Shown one piece after another: positions 43,156 through 52,244 of a stretch of DNA of 64,000 bases. How positions within the stretch are numbered: position 1 is the first letter of the stretch; each line of letters begins with the position of its first letter. A program made the position numbers and the translations under genes. The stretch covers positions 1 through 64,000 of the forward strand of contig NZ_FZTC01000002.1 of the NCBI RefSeq assembly GCF_900200035.1. The letters run 5' to 3'. The stretch comes from Klebsiella grimontii (GTDB taxonomy: Bacteria > Pseudomonadota > Gammaproteobacteria > Enterobacterales > Enterobacteriaceae). The notes below the pieces were generated by a model. The model did no database searches. It was not told the DNA's origin and was given only the letters and a program-made list of their open reading frames with translations.

Positions 43156-43959
43156 ATGACTATTCTTTCAAATTTAAACATTGACCTGACGAGCTTTAAC
43201 GGACGAATTCTTATCGTGAGTGATCTGTACGGACACTTTGATTTACTGCGCAAAGGTTTGTCACGCTTGACAGTGGTTGGTGACGAACTCGTAATTATAA
43301 CTACCGGTAACCTTTTTGACTGGGGACCATCTGCTAAGAGTCTGTTGAGGTCAATCGTACAAAGAAAAATTGGTGATCAAAAAGTACATTTTTTTTCAGT
43401 CGTAGGTTTTCATGAGCTTCTCATGACTGATGCTATAACTCAAAAAAACATTAAAAACCTGCGTTATTATCCAGACACGCATACCCGTAAACACTGGAGA
43501 AGTTTGGGTGGAAAATGGCATGACCAATACGATCAAATCTTACTTGAACGTGACATCTACAAAATCGATTACCCATTGGTTATTAATGTAAAAACAAAGC
43601 ACGGTGTTTACATAATTGGTTCGTCTGATATTCCCCATTATGGGAGGGAATGGAAAGATATTATAGAAACCCTAAACAAAATGGACAGTCAAAAACTGCG
43701 TATTATGGCAAGTAACATTACCAGAAGTCGGTATTTTCTTGAGTCTGGGAAAGTAATAGACAACGTTTCACTTGTAGTATTAGGTGCCCAACAACCTAAA
43801 GATATTGCTAATGGGCAGAAAGCCAACGTAAAGCTGAATAAACAAATTACTTGCCTGTTTCCTAATGACTGGGATGGGTTATCCTCTGCTCCATTGGATT
43901 TTAAAATAAAAATTCTTGATATCACTGATACTGAACTGGGGCGTTTATATGAATTTTAG
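43156..43959 (+). CDS. Degenerate metallophosphoesterase (PPP-like)
   Basis: A 267-aa protein with a GGTGAGG-type ribosome-binding site. It follows the PPP phosphatase frame (GDxHG, GDxxDRG, GNHE), but each motif is damaged: SDLYGHF (Tyr25 for His), GNLFDWG (Asn52 for Asp, Trp56 for Arg) and GFHE (Phe85 for Asn). Several metal ligands are therefore lost and the protein is probably not an ordinary Ser/Thr phosphatase. It may be a binding or regulatory pseudo-enzyme. It leads a rightward unit of four genes with the next start overlapping its stop. Confidence 0.65.
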   Translation: MTILSNLNIDLTSFNGRILIVSDLYGHFDLLRKGLSRLTVVGDELVIITTGNLFDWGPSAKSLLRSIVQRKIGDQKVHFFSVVGFHELLMTDAITQKNIKNLRYYPDTHTRKHWRSLGGKWHDQYDQILLERDIYKIDYPLVINVKTKHGVYIIGSSDIPHYGREWKDIIETLNKMDSQKLRIMASNITRSRYFLESGKVIDNVSLVVLGAQQPKDIANGQKANVKLNKQITCLFPNDWDGLSSAPLDFKIKILDITDTELGRLYEF

Positions 43960-44665
43960 ATTAGTATCCTGCCTGCTCTTCTTACTGTTGCCTGCGACTT
44001 ATGTTGTAGCTGATTCACGAATTAATCTTAGTGCTGATATTATTGTAGAAGAAAATAATAATAATTTAAATGCGAAGATTAATTATTTCAAAAACAAAGG
44101 TGACAATACAAAATATATAAGGATTACCAATAAAACTGTCATAACACCCTTAATGTTAACATTCCCAGACATTGATTTTTCAATTGCCGCAAAAAATGGA
44201 CATGGTACCATTGCATCAATAGGTAAAAATTTTGTGTGGGTTGAGCCTGGAAGTGACGTAGTTCTCCGTATTAATGAGGGTGTGAAATTTTACGATTTCA
44301 TTCCTGTAGTTTATATGGTTGGGAAGAAGAAACCTAAAGTTCTAACAGTTGTGACGGGTAAAGAAATAAATGCAGCTAAAGAGTCCATTATTATCACCTA
44401 TAAGGACTCGCCTGAATTTATTCGAATTACTAATAATGATGTTGTAAACAGTGTATCAAATTTTGATGAAGTCAGTAAAATTAAAAGTGGATTTTCTAAT
44501 CTAAAAGTTAGCAGGTTTACATCAATAAATCTCGACAAAGAGGTGTATATAATTTCGAGAAATGGGATGTTAGGAGGTTCACAGTATTTCACAAAGAACC
44601 TTATTGCCTACCCTAACGAAAATATTATAATAAAAGCCACCGGGGTGACTCATGTTAAAAAATAG
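43949..44665 (+). CDS. Exported hypothetical protein
   Basis: A 238-aa protein whose ATG at 43949 overlaps the previous stop. Signal peptide RLVSCLLFLLLPATYVVADS. The mature part is beta-rich and reminiscent of periplasmic chaperone-like folds (YIRITNKTVITPLMLTFP; SIIITYKDSPEFIRITNN), but no family is established. Unusually AT-rich in comparison with the backbone. Confidence 0.65.
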   Translation: MNFRLVSCLLFLLLPATYVVADSRINLSADIIVEENNNNLNAKINYFKNKGDNTKYIRITNKTVITPLMLTFPDIDFSIAAKNGHGTIASIGKNFVWVEPGSDVVLRINEGVKFYDFIPVVYMVGKKKPKVLTVVTGKEINAAKESIIITYKDSPEFIRITNNDVVNSVSNFDEVSKIKSGFSNLKVSRFTSINLDKEVYIISRNGMLGGSQYFTKNLIAYPNENIIIKATGVTHVKK

Positions 44666-45152
44666 CTTAATTCTATTTGTAACATTGCTACTTTCTGCTT
44701 GTCAGCAGCCTTTAGATTGGCACAGGAATCTACCTGCGATAAGCTACACACCTGTTAAAACCATCGATGTACCGGGTAAACTTACAGCTAAATACACGGT
44801 TCACGTAGTGAATGCAGGTTTAGAAGTATATGTAATTATAGATAATGGATATAATGAGTTTATGATGATTGATAAACTCGCTTTATATGGGAATCGTTGT
44901 GGATATGAATCTCAGAATGAAATTATAGTTCCACCATCATCGGTCAGTACATTTATGGTCCCGAATATCGCATTATTAGGATTGTGCTATACAGATGATA
45001 TTAAAATGGTTTTTGTAAGCAAAAGGTTCAATGGTTTATCTAGTGAGAACAAAAAAATGGCCGTTCCTGTAGAAGTGGTGATGCGGTTTAAGCTTACTTC
45101 AACTAAAAAATATGAGGAGTATGTTAATGTTATTTATAGCCAGTGGGATTAA
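44652..45152 (+). CDS. Exported lipoprotein
   Basis: A 166-aa protein with lipobox LLSAC (Cys at residue 17) and a beta-rich mature domain with two further cysteines (NRCGYE, GLCYT). It overlaps both neighbours, so it is co-expressed with the exported protein upstream and the PEGA-like protein downstream. Function unknown. Confidence 0.7.
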   Translation: MLKNSLILFVTLLLSACQQPLDWHRNLPAISYTPVKTIDVPGKLTAKYTVHVVNAGLEVYVIIDNGYNEFMMIDKLALYGNRCGYESQNEIIVPPSSVSTFMVPNIALLGLCYTDDIKMVFVSKRFNGLSSENKKMAVPVEVVMRFKLTSTKKYEEYVNVIYSQWD

Positions 45153-45540
45153 AAATTCTTGTTTCGCTCTATTCACTTTATTTTTTACAACTGGGATTAC
45201 ATGGGCCTTTTCCTACACTATAGATACGAATCCTCCTGGGGCAATAATCATTAACGTTGTCACAAAACAAAAAATAGGGGTAACTCCTGTGAAAGTAGAA
45301 ATACCAGATACACAGGAAGGAAGAACATTTGGTATCTCATATAAGGACTACCGGAACGTTGCCCTCATGATATACAAACCAGCTCCAACGCCTGAGAGAG
45401 CCTTTACGAATAACCCCCCCGTTGTCGTCACAAGTGCCCTTCCGGGAGAATATCCGTTGGGCGTTAACATTGATGAATCACAGGATAAAGTCATTGTAGA
45501 ATTGAGGCCGGTAATGTCTGAACGCGTAAATATCCAATGA
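45127..45540 (+). CDS. Exported PEGA-like domain protein
   Basis: About 137 aa. The start at 45127 is preferred because GAGGAG is then seven bases away; starts at 45112 and 45121 are also in frame. Signal-like segment CFALFTLFFTTGITWAFS, followed by YTIDTNPPGAIIINVVTKQKIGVTPVKVEIP, a PEGA-type motif that typifies surface or cell-wall-interacting domains. Last gene of the rightward unit, closed by a terminator. Confidence 0.6.
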   Translation: MLFIASGIKNSCFALFTLFFTTGITWAFSYTIDTNPPGAIIINVVTKQKIGVTPVKVEIPDTQEGRTFGISYKDYRNVALMIYKPAPTPERAFTNNPPVVVTSALPGEYPLGVNIDESQDKVIVELRPVMSERVNIQ

Positions 45541-45544
45541 ATAA

Positions 45545-45562
45545 AGGGGCGTTAGCCCCTAT
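45545..45562. terminator. Terminator between converging units
   Basis: AGGGGC-GTTA-GCCCCT stem-loop followed by ATATT. It lies between the rightward four-gene unit and the leftward trhC end; the T-tract is weak on both sides. Confidence 0.55.
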
Positions 45563-45568
45563 ATTCAT

Positions 45569-48286
45569 TTATGCAACTAATTTTTTGGAAAGCCCTAATT
45601 GAATTTGTTCCTGTTCATACACTCTGTCGATAGCCTCTGCGTAGGTAAATCCGTCCTCAATAAGATTCCAGATTTTACGCCTGTCAGCAGGGTCTGTAGT
45701 AAAGCAAAGTTCCATTTTACGGTCTACATATAGACGTACTATCTGCTGTACGTTTTCGAAACGAATCATGATTTCAGAAAAAACAAATTTTTCAGTTCTT
45801 ATCAACTTCATTCTTTCATATTCAGATGCTGTTGCAGAGATATATTTGTTCTTTTGCATTGAATCGATCGCTTCCGGAGATTGCTTCATGATGAACTTCC
45901 ATGGTGAGTTGTTCGCGATTGCAATTCCTATTGGAGACTTGTAGAAGTCTTCAAAACTCTGTGTAATACAGATGCCTGCACAGTTAGTTTTTCGGAAGCG
46001 ACGCCACGCAGCTTCAAGGAATTTAGTGAAGAATGTGACTGCAGCATCATCACCATTACTTTCACCTATGTATTCCCATGCCTCATCAAGAATAAACAGT
46101 CTGCGTCGACCATCTTTCTTAATAAACATAGCGTGTTGTGCAGCTTGAATAATTGACATTAAAACAACCCACTGAAGATGAGGGGTCGGTTTAAGTTCTT
46201 CCAGCTCTAATACAATAAACCGGCTATCAAAATCAATTGGTGGTAAGGAAGTTGTAAATCTTTTCCCGTAAATACCTCCTTCACACCATGGACCGAGTTG
46301 GACGCCGATATCTTTAATTTCCTGTTTATCTTGCTTTTTGCATTTTTCTGCAAACCCAGTAACAGAAGGAAGATAATTATCTTCCGGGTTTTTTGCTTCT
46401 TCAACAATAAGTCGAATCATTTCGGCTTCTTGGTAAGAACTAATATTACCGTTGCTTGATGCCATTAGCTTTATTTGATTCAAGACCATGATTGTCTGAG
46501 ATATAATGTCTGATTCCTTATTTGAACCTTCTGAATTCCCCGTTACTCCCTCCAATGATTCATCATCGGTGTATTTTTTAACCATGAAAGCGAAAGGGTT
46601 AAGAGAAAACTTAGCATCAACACCGAAGTCAATAAACTGAGAGTCTTCAAATTGCTCAGCAAGCCCCTGATATGAACGTCCGATATCAACTACAAACACT
46701 TGAGCACCATCAGCAGAAGCATTAAATTTACCGCTTAAATCAAGTGGAGGGGAAAATTTATCGTTTGTAAGCTGTTCTCTAATATCATCAAAATGATACA
46801 AAGGATTTATATGTTCACCTGAACACAGATAGTTAAGAATGATATTGTTAGCTGCAAATGATTTTCCCGCTCCCGATGTTGCACCAACGCAGACATTATA
46901 AGATGCAGAAGTCTCAAAAATATCAATCATAACCAATTGCCCTTCACGAGTGACAAATGGTATCACCGGGTTTTGTGTGTTGCCTTTCCATGGGCCAAAA
47001 ATTGGAGCTAAATGAGCTGCCCCCGTATTTGTCATCACATCACCACGATCCATATCTCTGAATGTGGGAGGGTCATTGCAGAGAGGTAAAGCTGACATGA
47101 CACCGGAAAAGCAAATATAACTATCGTCAACAACAGTGATTTTTTTTTCACTGTAGTAACTTATAAGGCTTTTCGCAGCAACTTTGACTCTATCCAAAGT
47201 GTTATCCATAACAATAAATGTCATGTAGGTTCTTAATAATTTTGCTTTGTCTTCTAACTCTCTGGTTAATGCCGAATAATCTTTATCCATATCAGCAAGA
47301 CGTGGAAGGTATTTCAACACGATCGGGATTTTGGATTGGTTATCTGTGATTGCTTTATAACGCAGATACTCTTTTTGAATTTTCTTTTGATACGGAAACT
47401 GAATGCAGAAATTAATTATAAATGGTGAGAATATAGTTTTGCTTCCTGTCATCCAGTCAACAACTAATTCATATATAGCCCCAAAATTCACATACTCAGG
47501 GAACTTTGTCATAGACAGGTGTTTAAAATATCGTTGAGCTGTTTCCTCGCCATCAGCAGTAAGTGAAGCGAAATAATCTTCACCGACTTCAAACTTTCTT
47601 CCCGGAACGTTTACCTGCTGATTTAATGGCTGAAGTGAGTTCGATTCCAGTCCACCATACTTCCAGCGAGCATCTTTTCCAGGGTTAATAACTTTATCTA
47701 CGGTGTACAACCACATATCAGCATCACCAGTAACCGGTGATAGACTAAGCCCTTTCAATTTAGCCAGTAAATCTTTATAAATTGCATCCAGCCTAATTGA
47801 TTCTGATTCATTTGGCACAAAACTATTGATTGGTATTCTGACAGTTATCCAAAGCTCAAAGTTCCTGAGTTTTAAATCATCGGCATGGGTAATTTTTACA
47901 CCATCAGCAACTTTCAACGGGTCATACTGACTCTTAGAAAGATAATCAAGTGAATATACGGTCAACAGGTCTGCTTTTTCATTGTCGCGACCGCCCATTC
48001 GATTACCGCGACGACGCAACCAACGTGAGAGTGACGTATTAACATCAGGCAATGCTACCAACGACATCTGCATAATGGACTCAGCAGGGAAATCCATTTT
48101 AAACAAATCAGTCATCAGGTTTTGTTGGTTGTCATACAATCCTGGAGATGGGTTACAAATGAAAAACATGCCCACCGCATTATCTTCCAGTAAAAAATAT
48201 GGAACGTCTACCATTCTGTCCACTACAGGAATGAAGTGTCCAAGATTTAATCTTTCCAGTTCTTTTGCAAGACGAGAATTGTTCAT
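45569..48286 (-). CDS. trhC: TraC-family conjugative ATPase
   Basis: A 905-aa VirB4-type ATPase. Walker A is GATSGAGKSFAANN (around residue 460) and Walker B is RRLFILDEAWEYIG (around residue 730); the conserved ICITQSFEDFY and NSPWKFIMKQ segments follow. TraC powers pilus assembly at the inner membrane. It closes the leftward trhA-C operon. Length matches F TraC (875 aa). Confidence 0.95.
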   Translation of the reverse strand: MNNSRLAKELERLNLGHFIPVVDRMVDVPYFLLEDNAVGMFFICNPSPGLYDNQQNLMTDLFKMDFPAESIMQMSLVALPDVNTSLSRWLRRRGNRMGGRDNEKADLLTVYSLDYLSKSQYDPLKVADGVKITHADDLKLRNFELWITVRIPINSFVPNESESIRLDAIYKDLLAKLKGLSLSPVTGDADMWLYTVDKVINPGKDARWKYGGLESNSLQPLNQQVNVPGRKFEVGEDYFASLTADGEETAQRYFKHLSMTKFPEYVNFGAIYELVVDWMTGSKTIFSPFIINFCIQFPYQKKIQKEYLRYKAITDNQSKIPIVLKYLPRLADMDKDYSALTRELEDKAKLLRTYMTFIVMDNTLDRVKVAAKSLISYYSEKKITVVDDSYICFSGVMSALPLCNDPPTFRDMDRGDVMTNTGAAHLAPIFGPWKGNTQNPVIPFVTREGQLVMIDIFETSASYNVCVGATSGAGKSFAANNIILNYLCSGEHINPLYHFDDIREQLTNDKFSPPLDLSGKFNASADGAQVFVVDIGRSYQGLAEQFEDSQFIDFGVDAKFSLNPFAFMVKKYTDDESLEGVTGNSEGSNKESDIISQTIMVLNQIKLMASSNGNISSYQEAEMIRLIVEEAKNPEDNYLPSVTGFAEKCKKQDKQEIKDIGVQLGPWCEGGIYGKRFTTSLPPIDFDSRFIVLELEELKPTPHLQWVVLMSIIQAAQHAMFIKKDGRRRLFILDEAWEYIGESNGDDAAVTFFTKFLEAAWRRFRKTNCAGICITQSFEDFYKSPIGIAIANNSPWKFIMKQSPEAIDSMQKNKYISATASEYERMKLIRTEKFVFSEIMIRFENVQQIVRLYVDRKMELCFTTDPADRRKIWNLIEDGFTYAEAIDRVYEQEQIQLGLSKKLVA

Positions 48287-48334
48287 ACGTTTACCTTACA
48301 TTCCGTGGTGCTATTCATTTCTTCATGGAACGAG

Positions 48335-49069
48335 CTAGAATGAGCCGGTGACTCCAGCAGCCGTTACACCTTTAGCGCTGCGTTGCTGCTGCTGCATGTT
48401 ATCGCGAGCACGATCCTGAACTTCCAAAGGTACAATTCGGGCGGGATTTTTCAGTGCTGAATCTCCAGCGACCCATGTTTGTGGTTTGACATTGACATAT
48501 ACATAACCAGGTAGGTTTAACGCGTCGTTATCGTCAGTGTAGGGTGCGATAAGAACACGCATAACTTTGCCTTGTCGCAACACAGCCAGAGGCTCTGGCG
48601 CAATCACTGCTTGTTTGGTGCCCTGCACCTGGTACTGACGCTCTTGATAAGCGCTAAGTGTTGGGTTAACAGGTTTACCATCAAATTCTGAATACAACCC
48701 TTTACCCGCCGGAACATGTTGCTGAGATACATAGCTTGCGGTTGTAAGTGGTTTAACCGGCTGCGGAGTGCCTGAAAATAACGGTTTTGGCCCAGTATTC
48801 ACAACAGGTTTCTTAGGATACTGTACGCCCGGAGGAGGTGTTAATGTAGTTGGATACTGACTATCCGCAATATCCTGCTTTCCCACATCACCTTCCTTCT
48901 TTAAATATTTGAGATCGTCATGATTGTTGGTTGCTTCCATAATAGCCCTAGGACCCATGCACAGTACCCCCTCCTCAATGCCGGGACAGGAACTTTCAGA
49001 TTGTCCGATGCAACCAGATAATGTTGATACTGCAGCAACTGATATGATGAGTTTTATGAAAATTTTCAT
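48335..49069 (-). CDS. trhV: TraV-family outer-membrane lipoprotein
   Basis: A 244-aa lipoprotein (lipobox TLSGC, Cys at 20) with the TraV cysteine motif just after it (SSCPGIEEGVLCMG). The centre is proline-rich, and the end has VMRVLIAPYTDDNDALNLPGYVYV. TraV (VirB7-like) anchors TraK and TraB in the outer-membrane core complex. It precedes trhC. Confidence 0.9.
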   Translation of the reverse strand: MKIFIKLIISVAAVSTLSGCIGQSESSCPGIEEGVLCMGPRAIMEATNNHDDLKYLKKEGDVGKQDIADSQYPTTLTPPPGVQYPKKPVVNTGPKPLFSGTPQPVKPLTTASYVSQQHVPAGKGLYSEFDGKPVNPTLSAYQERQYQVQGTKQAVIAPEPLAVLRQGKVMRVLIAPYTDDNDALNLPGYVYVNVKPQTWVAGDSALKNPARIVPLEVQDRARDNMQQQQRSAKGVTAAGVTGSF

Positions 49070-49078
49070 ATTTGACCT

Positions 49079-49930
49079 TTATTTATCAAATGGGTTTTGC
49101 AGCAAAGGTTGTAAATTCACTTTCAACCAGGCTTTAAAGTCTGTGGGTATCCCATTTCCTAAAAGCCCATCTTCGCGAACAACAGAGGGTGTACCTTGAA
49201 CGTTATAAATAGATGCAAGATATAAACCTGTTATGATCGGTTCTACAGAGCAGTCAGTCAGGCTTTCATGTGGAATAAGACGAGTATTAATATCGCTTAC
49301 TTTACCTAATAATGACTGAAGTATATCGTAATTAGTTACTTTACCGGCTTTAACAGAACACCACATCTGCTTGACTCTCTTTGCAGCCTCTCCTGGACTC
49401 GGTAGAATTACAATGTCAAAACGCACATCGTTTTTTATTTCATTCATTTTTCCGATAAATGCAACACAATCCGCACAGTCCAGTGTAATAAATATCACTG
49501 CCTGACGTTTTAGTGATGGGTTCCCAAACTGTATGGTAAAGGAATCCTCAGTTCTGAACGGTGCTTCACTCAACGGTAAAAAGTAACTTTTCCTGATATC
49601 AGCAATTGTCTGAATCTGAGTCTTGCGGATTACGTCATAGGCTTTACCTTCGGAAAATGAGTAACGACCTGTTGTTGTAACAATCGTCAAACCACTTCGT
49701 TGATCTTCAAATAAGAAAAGTCCACCAGTAGGTAAGTAGATTGCATCCTTCGCCTGGTAGGCCCCTAGCTTGTTTACCAAACCACGTGTCGACTGATTCA
49801 GAGCAAGACCGTTATCAGATGCTGAACGGGTTAATGCAGCAGCATCTGCATTGTATTGACCATTCGAGAATGAATATGACGAGTGTAGTAATGCAATCAA
49901 AATGAGTAAATTGAAAAGTAACTTTTTCAT
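49079..49930 (-). CDS. DsbC-like thiol isomerase for transfer
   Basis: About 283 aa from ATG 49930 (a TTG at 49948 is in frame). Signal KKLLFNLLILIALLHSSYS; the C-terminal thioredoxin fold carries the C-A-D-C active site (LDCADCVAFIGKM) and the usual cis-Pro region (QGTPSVVRED). DsbC-type enzymes in F-like systems help fold cysteine-rich TraU, TraN and TraV. Two exact palindromes lie inside (49579, and 49914 in codons 2-6). Confidence 0.85.
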   Translation of the reverse strand: MKKLLFNLLILIALLHSSYSFSNGQYNADAAALTRSASDNGLALNQSTRGLVNKLGAYQAKDAIYLPTGGLFLFEDQRSGLTIVTTTGRYSFSEGKAYDVIRKTQIQTIADIRKSYFLPLSEAPFRTEDSFTIQFGNPSLKRQAVIFITLDCADCVAFIGKMNEIKNDVRFDIVILPSPGEAAKRVKQMWCSVKAGKVTNYDILQSLLGKVSDINTRLIPHESLTDCSVEPIITGLYLASIYNVQGTPSVVREDGLLGNGIPTDFKAWLKVNLQPLLQNPFDK

Positions 49931-49931
49931 A

Positions 49932-50402
49932 TTACTGCTTTTCCTCAAACATTTTCGGGTTTATTCCATATTCAGCGAGTTCACTCTCAACGTCTGTGTC
50001 GCTAATGTAAGAAATTTCACTTACAGATGACGGTCGGGTAATCACGTAATTCATATCAAGGACAAGTACGTCTCTGGCACGGTAAAGCGCCATTAGCTTA
50101 CGGATATAGGGTATATAATCGTTATTATTTCCGTTATGTGCTTTCAGATATTGTTCATTTAGTGCTGAAGGGTTCAGCACTGCGATTTTTACGGACTCAT
50201 TAAATAGGCTGAATCTTCCATCTATTTGCTTCCAGAGAAATACACCAACTCCAGAAATAATTGCAGCCAGAATGATAAATTTCAGCGACTTTTCTGCAAA
50301 AGAGTATGATACAGAAAATGTCAGATTTTTTCTCTCTTTGACATCTTGATCAAAGTCCGCGTCATTATGTTCATTTTTATTATTCTGTTCAGTCATAGTC
50401 AT
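49932..50402 (-). CDS. TrbI-like inner-membrane protein
   Basis: A 156-aa protein with one membrane segment (about residues 40-58) and a periplasmic domain. The VLVLDMNYVITRPSSVSE stretch resembles the VVLVSPAVVQGAPDIS region of F TrbI. TrbI affects pilus outgrowth and retraction in F. It overlaps trhB by 4 bp. The assignment is by pattern and position only. Confidence 0.5.
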   Translation of the reverse strand: MTMTEQNNKNEHNDADFDQDVKERKNLTFSVSYSFAEKSLKFIILAAIISGVGVFLWKQIDGRFSLFNESVKIAVLNPSALNEQYLKAHNGNNNDYIPYIRKLMALYRARDVLVLDMNYVITRPSSVSEISYISDTDVESELAEYGINPKMFEEKQ

Positions 50403-51766
50403 TTCGCCGCTAAGTTTGTTGGAATGGACGCGCCGCTAAGAACAACAAAAGTAGCGTTGATTCCTGGGGAAAGTTCAACAACCGGCCATTGCTGATCCAT
50501 GATATGAGTGTACCAATCGACCATTTTATTCAGTCCACCTGATACAGCACCGCTCGCACCGACCGCACTTAACGCACCAATATTTGGTCCCTGATATTGA
50601 GCTTGTGAATTGGGGTCGATATTTAGTTGACTAACCTTACTTGGGCTCAAACCTTGAGCAAGCGCACTTAAACCACCGGCAAGAGCACTCCCCATGATTG
50701 CATTACCATTTCTGGAAATAAGTGTGCCTTTGATTCCTGCTTTACCATCGATCTCACTGACGGCGTATGCTTCCAGTTTAATATCAAAGCTTTTTCCTTT
50801 AGAGTTCACGCAACTAAGGTTCGTCGTTCTGATATAGACTCGCTCTGAAGCCATATCCCCCCGGGCTGTGCCTAAAAGGTTGCAGTCACGCAAATCCATT
50901 CTGTAGTTGTTAGGCAGGAACACATCACGTTTTACCCTGAACGTCACTCCAAGTGGTTCTTCTTGCGACGACAGAGATGTCGGGGCCTCAACACCAGTAA
51001 TCAAGACTCCATACAACTGTGACGTTGCTGGCAAATACTGATCGTCTGAACGTCTTGAGTGTTTTGCGTTGCTATCTATGGGTTTAGTTCCATCACCAGC
51101 TAACGCAGGTGAACCTGATTTAACTATTCTCTTTTGGTTAGCATTTGTAATGTTCTTTTCAACAATAGGAGTTACTTCCAGCACACCATTATTGGCCGTT
51201 GTAATGCTGTTGCTTGTAATGGTGCGAACCAGTTGATTTCGTTGAGGGGATATCCCCCCAGCAACAGGTATTTCCTGATTGCGATTACCTGCAGCATTAC
51301 CATTAAGTTGGTATGCAGAATTCGGCTGTTGGCTGTCAGTAGGTTGTTGAATGCCACGACTGTCGAGGCTGCGGTTGCTTGCCGGACCTTTACCATTCTG
51401 CATATCTGAAATCTGTTGAGTTAACTGCTTAATCTGGCCTCTAAGCTCATTAATCTCACCAGAATTCTCAGATTTGTATTTTTCCATCTGCTTTACCTGG
51501 TCCAACATACTTTGTTGGTCTTTACGGTTTTGCATCTGTACTGTCTGCAAAAAACGCTTCTGCCCTTCTTCATCCATATTTTCAACCGAAGAAGTATCAA
51601 GCAGATTAGTAACCGGCTTTATTTTTTTCGTTTTCTTGCTTGAGTCATCCCCCCCCATTAGTGTGAGGGTCACCATCACAAGAGCAGCAAATGCGACGAT
51701 GAGCAAAAATGCCATACGAATGGCTTTATTTTCTGCCCACAATTCCTTCAGCTTCAATGTTTTCAT
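50399..51766 (-). CDS. trhB: TraB-family (VirB10-like) core protein
   Basis: A 455-aa protein with an N-terminal membrane span (about 19-40), a coiled coil rich in Glu/Gln (about 75-118) with proline-poor linker, and the TraB/VirB10 beta-barrel C-domain (LITGVEAPTSLSSQEEP, FLPNNYRMDLRDCNLLGTARGD, ISRNGNAIMGSALAGGLSAL). It spans both membranes and links the ATPase to the outer pore. It overlaps the 172-aa gene by 41 bp. Confidence 0.93.
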   Translation of the reverse strand: MKTLKLKELWAENKAIRMAFLLIVAFAALVMVTLTLMGGDDSSKKTKKIKPVTNLLDTSSVENMDEEGQKRFLQTVQMQNRKDQQSMLDQVKQMEKYKSENSGEINELRGQIKQLTQQISDMQNGKGPASNRSLDSRGIQQPTDSQQPNSAYQLNGNAAGNRNQEIPVAGGISPQRNQLVRTITSNSITTANNGVLEVTPIVEKNITNANQKRIVKSGSPALAGDGTKPIDSNAKHSRRSDDQYLPATSQLYGVLITGVEAPTSLSSQEEPLGVTFRVKRDVFLPNNYRMDLRDCNLLGTARGDMASERVYIRTTNLSCVNSKGKSFDIKLEAYAVSEIDGKAGIKGTLISRNGNAIMGSALAGGLSALAQGLSPSKVSQLNIDPNSQAQYQGPNIGALSAVGASGAVSGGLNKMVDWYTHIMDQQWPVVELSPGINATFVVLSGASIPTNLAAK

Positions 51767-52244
51767 TACGTTGACCTTTATTACCGGGAGGTAAAAATCT
51801 CTTTACCCTCAATGATCTGACCTTTTCATCGATTTGCGGAACAGAGTAAGGAGGCTCAGCCCGTAAATTTTTGAATGTGTTGTTTTCAAGATGCTCATAG
51901 AACTGATTTTCGCTCTCCAGTGCAGTTTGAGATATCTCCTTAATCTGCTCATGAGTTTCTGGTTCGAAATGGCTGATATCGCTCTCAGTGGGTATTTTTT
52001 GCCCTGATATTAAATGAGCATCACGATCGTCAATCTCATCAGAGAGCAAATTGTCTATGTCATATACTTTGAAAGCATCATAATCAGCTTTTTGGAATTC
52101 GAACGATTTGTATTCAGAGGGCACAATTTGTACAAACTGAGAGCGTTCATTTTCAATGTTAGCGATGTAAAAACCCACACCCAAACCAACACTAAACAAA
52201 ATGGCCAATTTGAACTTAGAAAAGTAACTTTTCTTATCAATCAT
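51726..52244 (-). CDS. Hypothetical transfer-operon membrane protein
   Basis: A 172-aa protein with one N-terminal membrane segment (FKLAILFSVGLGVGFYIANI) and an acidic periplasmic region. It lies between trhK and trhB with large overlaps on both sides (8 and 41 bp), so it is an integral part of the operon, though no F counterpart is obvious. An exact palindrome (52220-52232) covers codons 4-8 (KSYF). Confidence 0.6.
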   Translation of the reverse strand: MIDKKSYFSKFKLAILFSVGLGVGFYIANIENERSQFVQIVPSEYKSFEFQKADYDAFKVYDIDNLLSDEIDDRDAHLISGQKIPTESDISHFEPETHEQIKEISQTALESENQFYEHLENNTFKNLRAEPPYSVPQIDEKVRSLRVKRFLPPGNKGQRNENIEAEGIVGRK

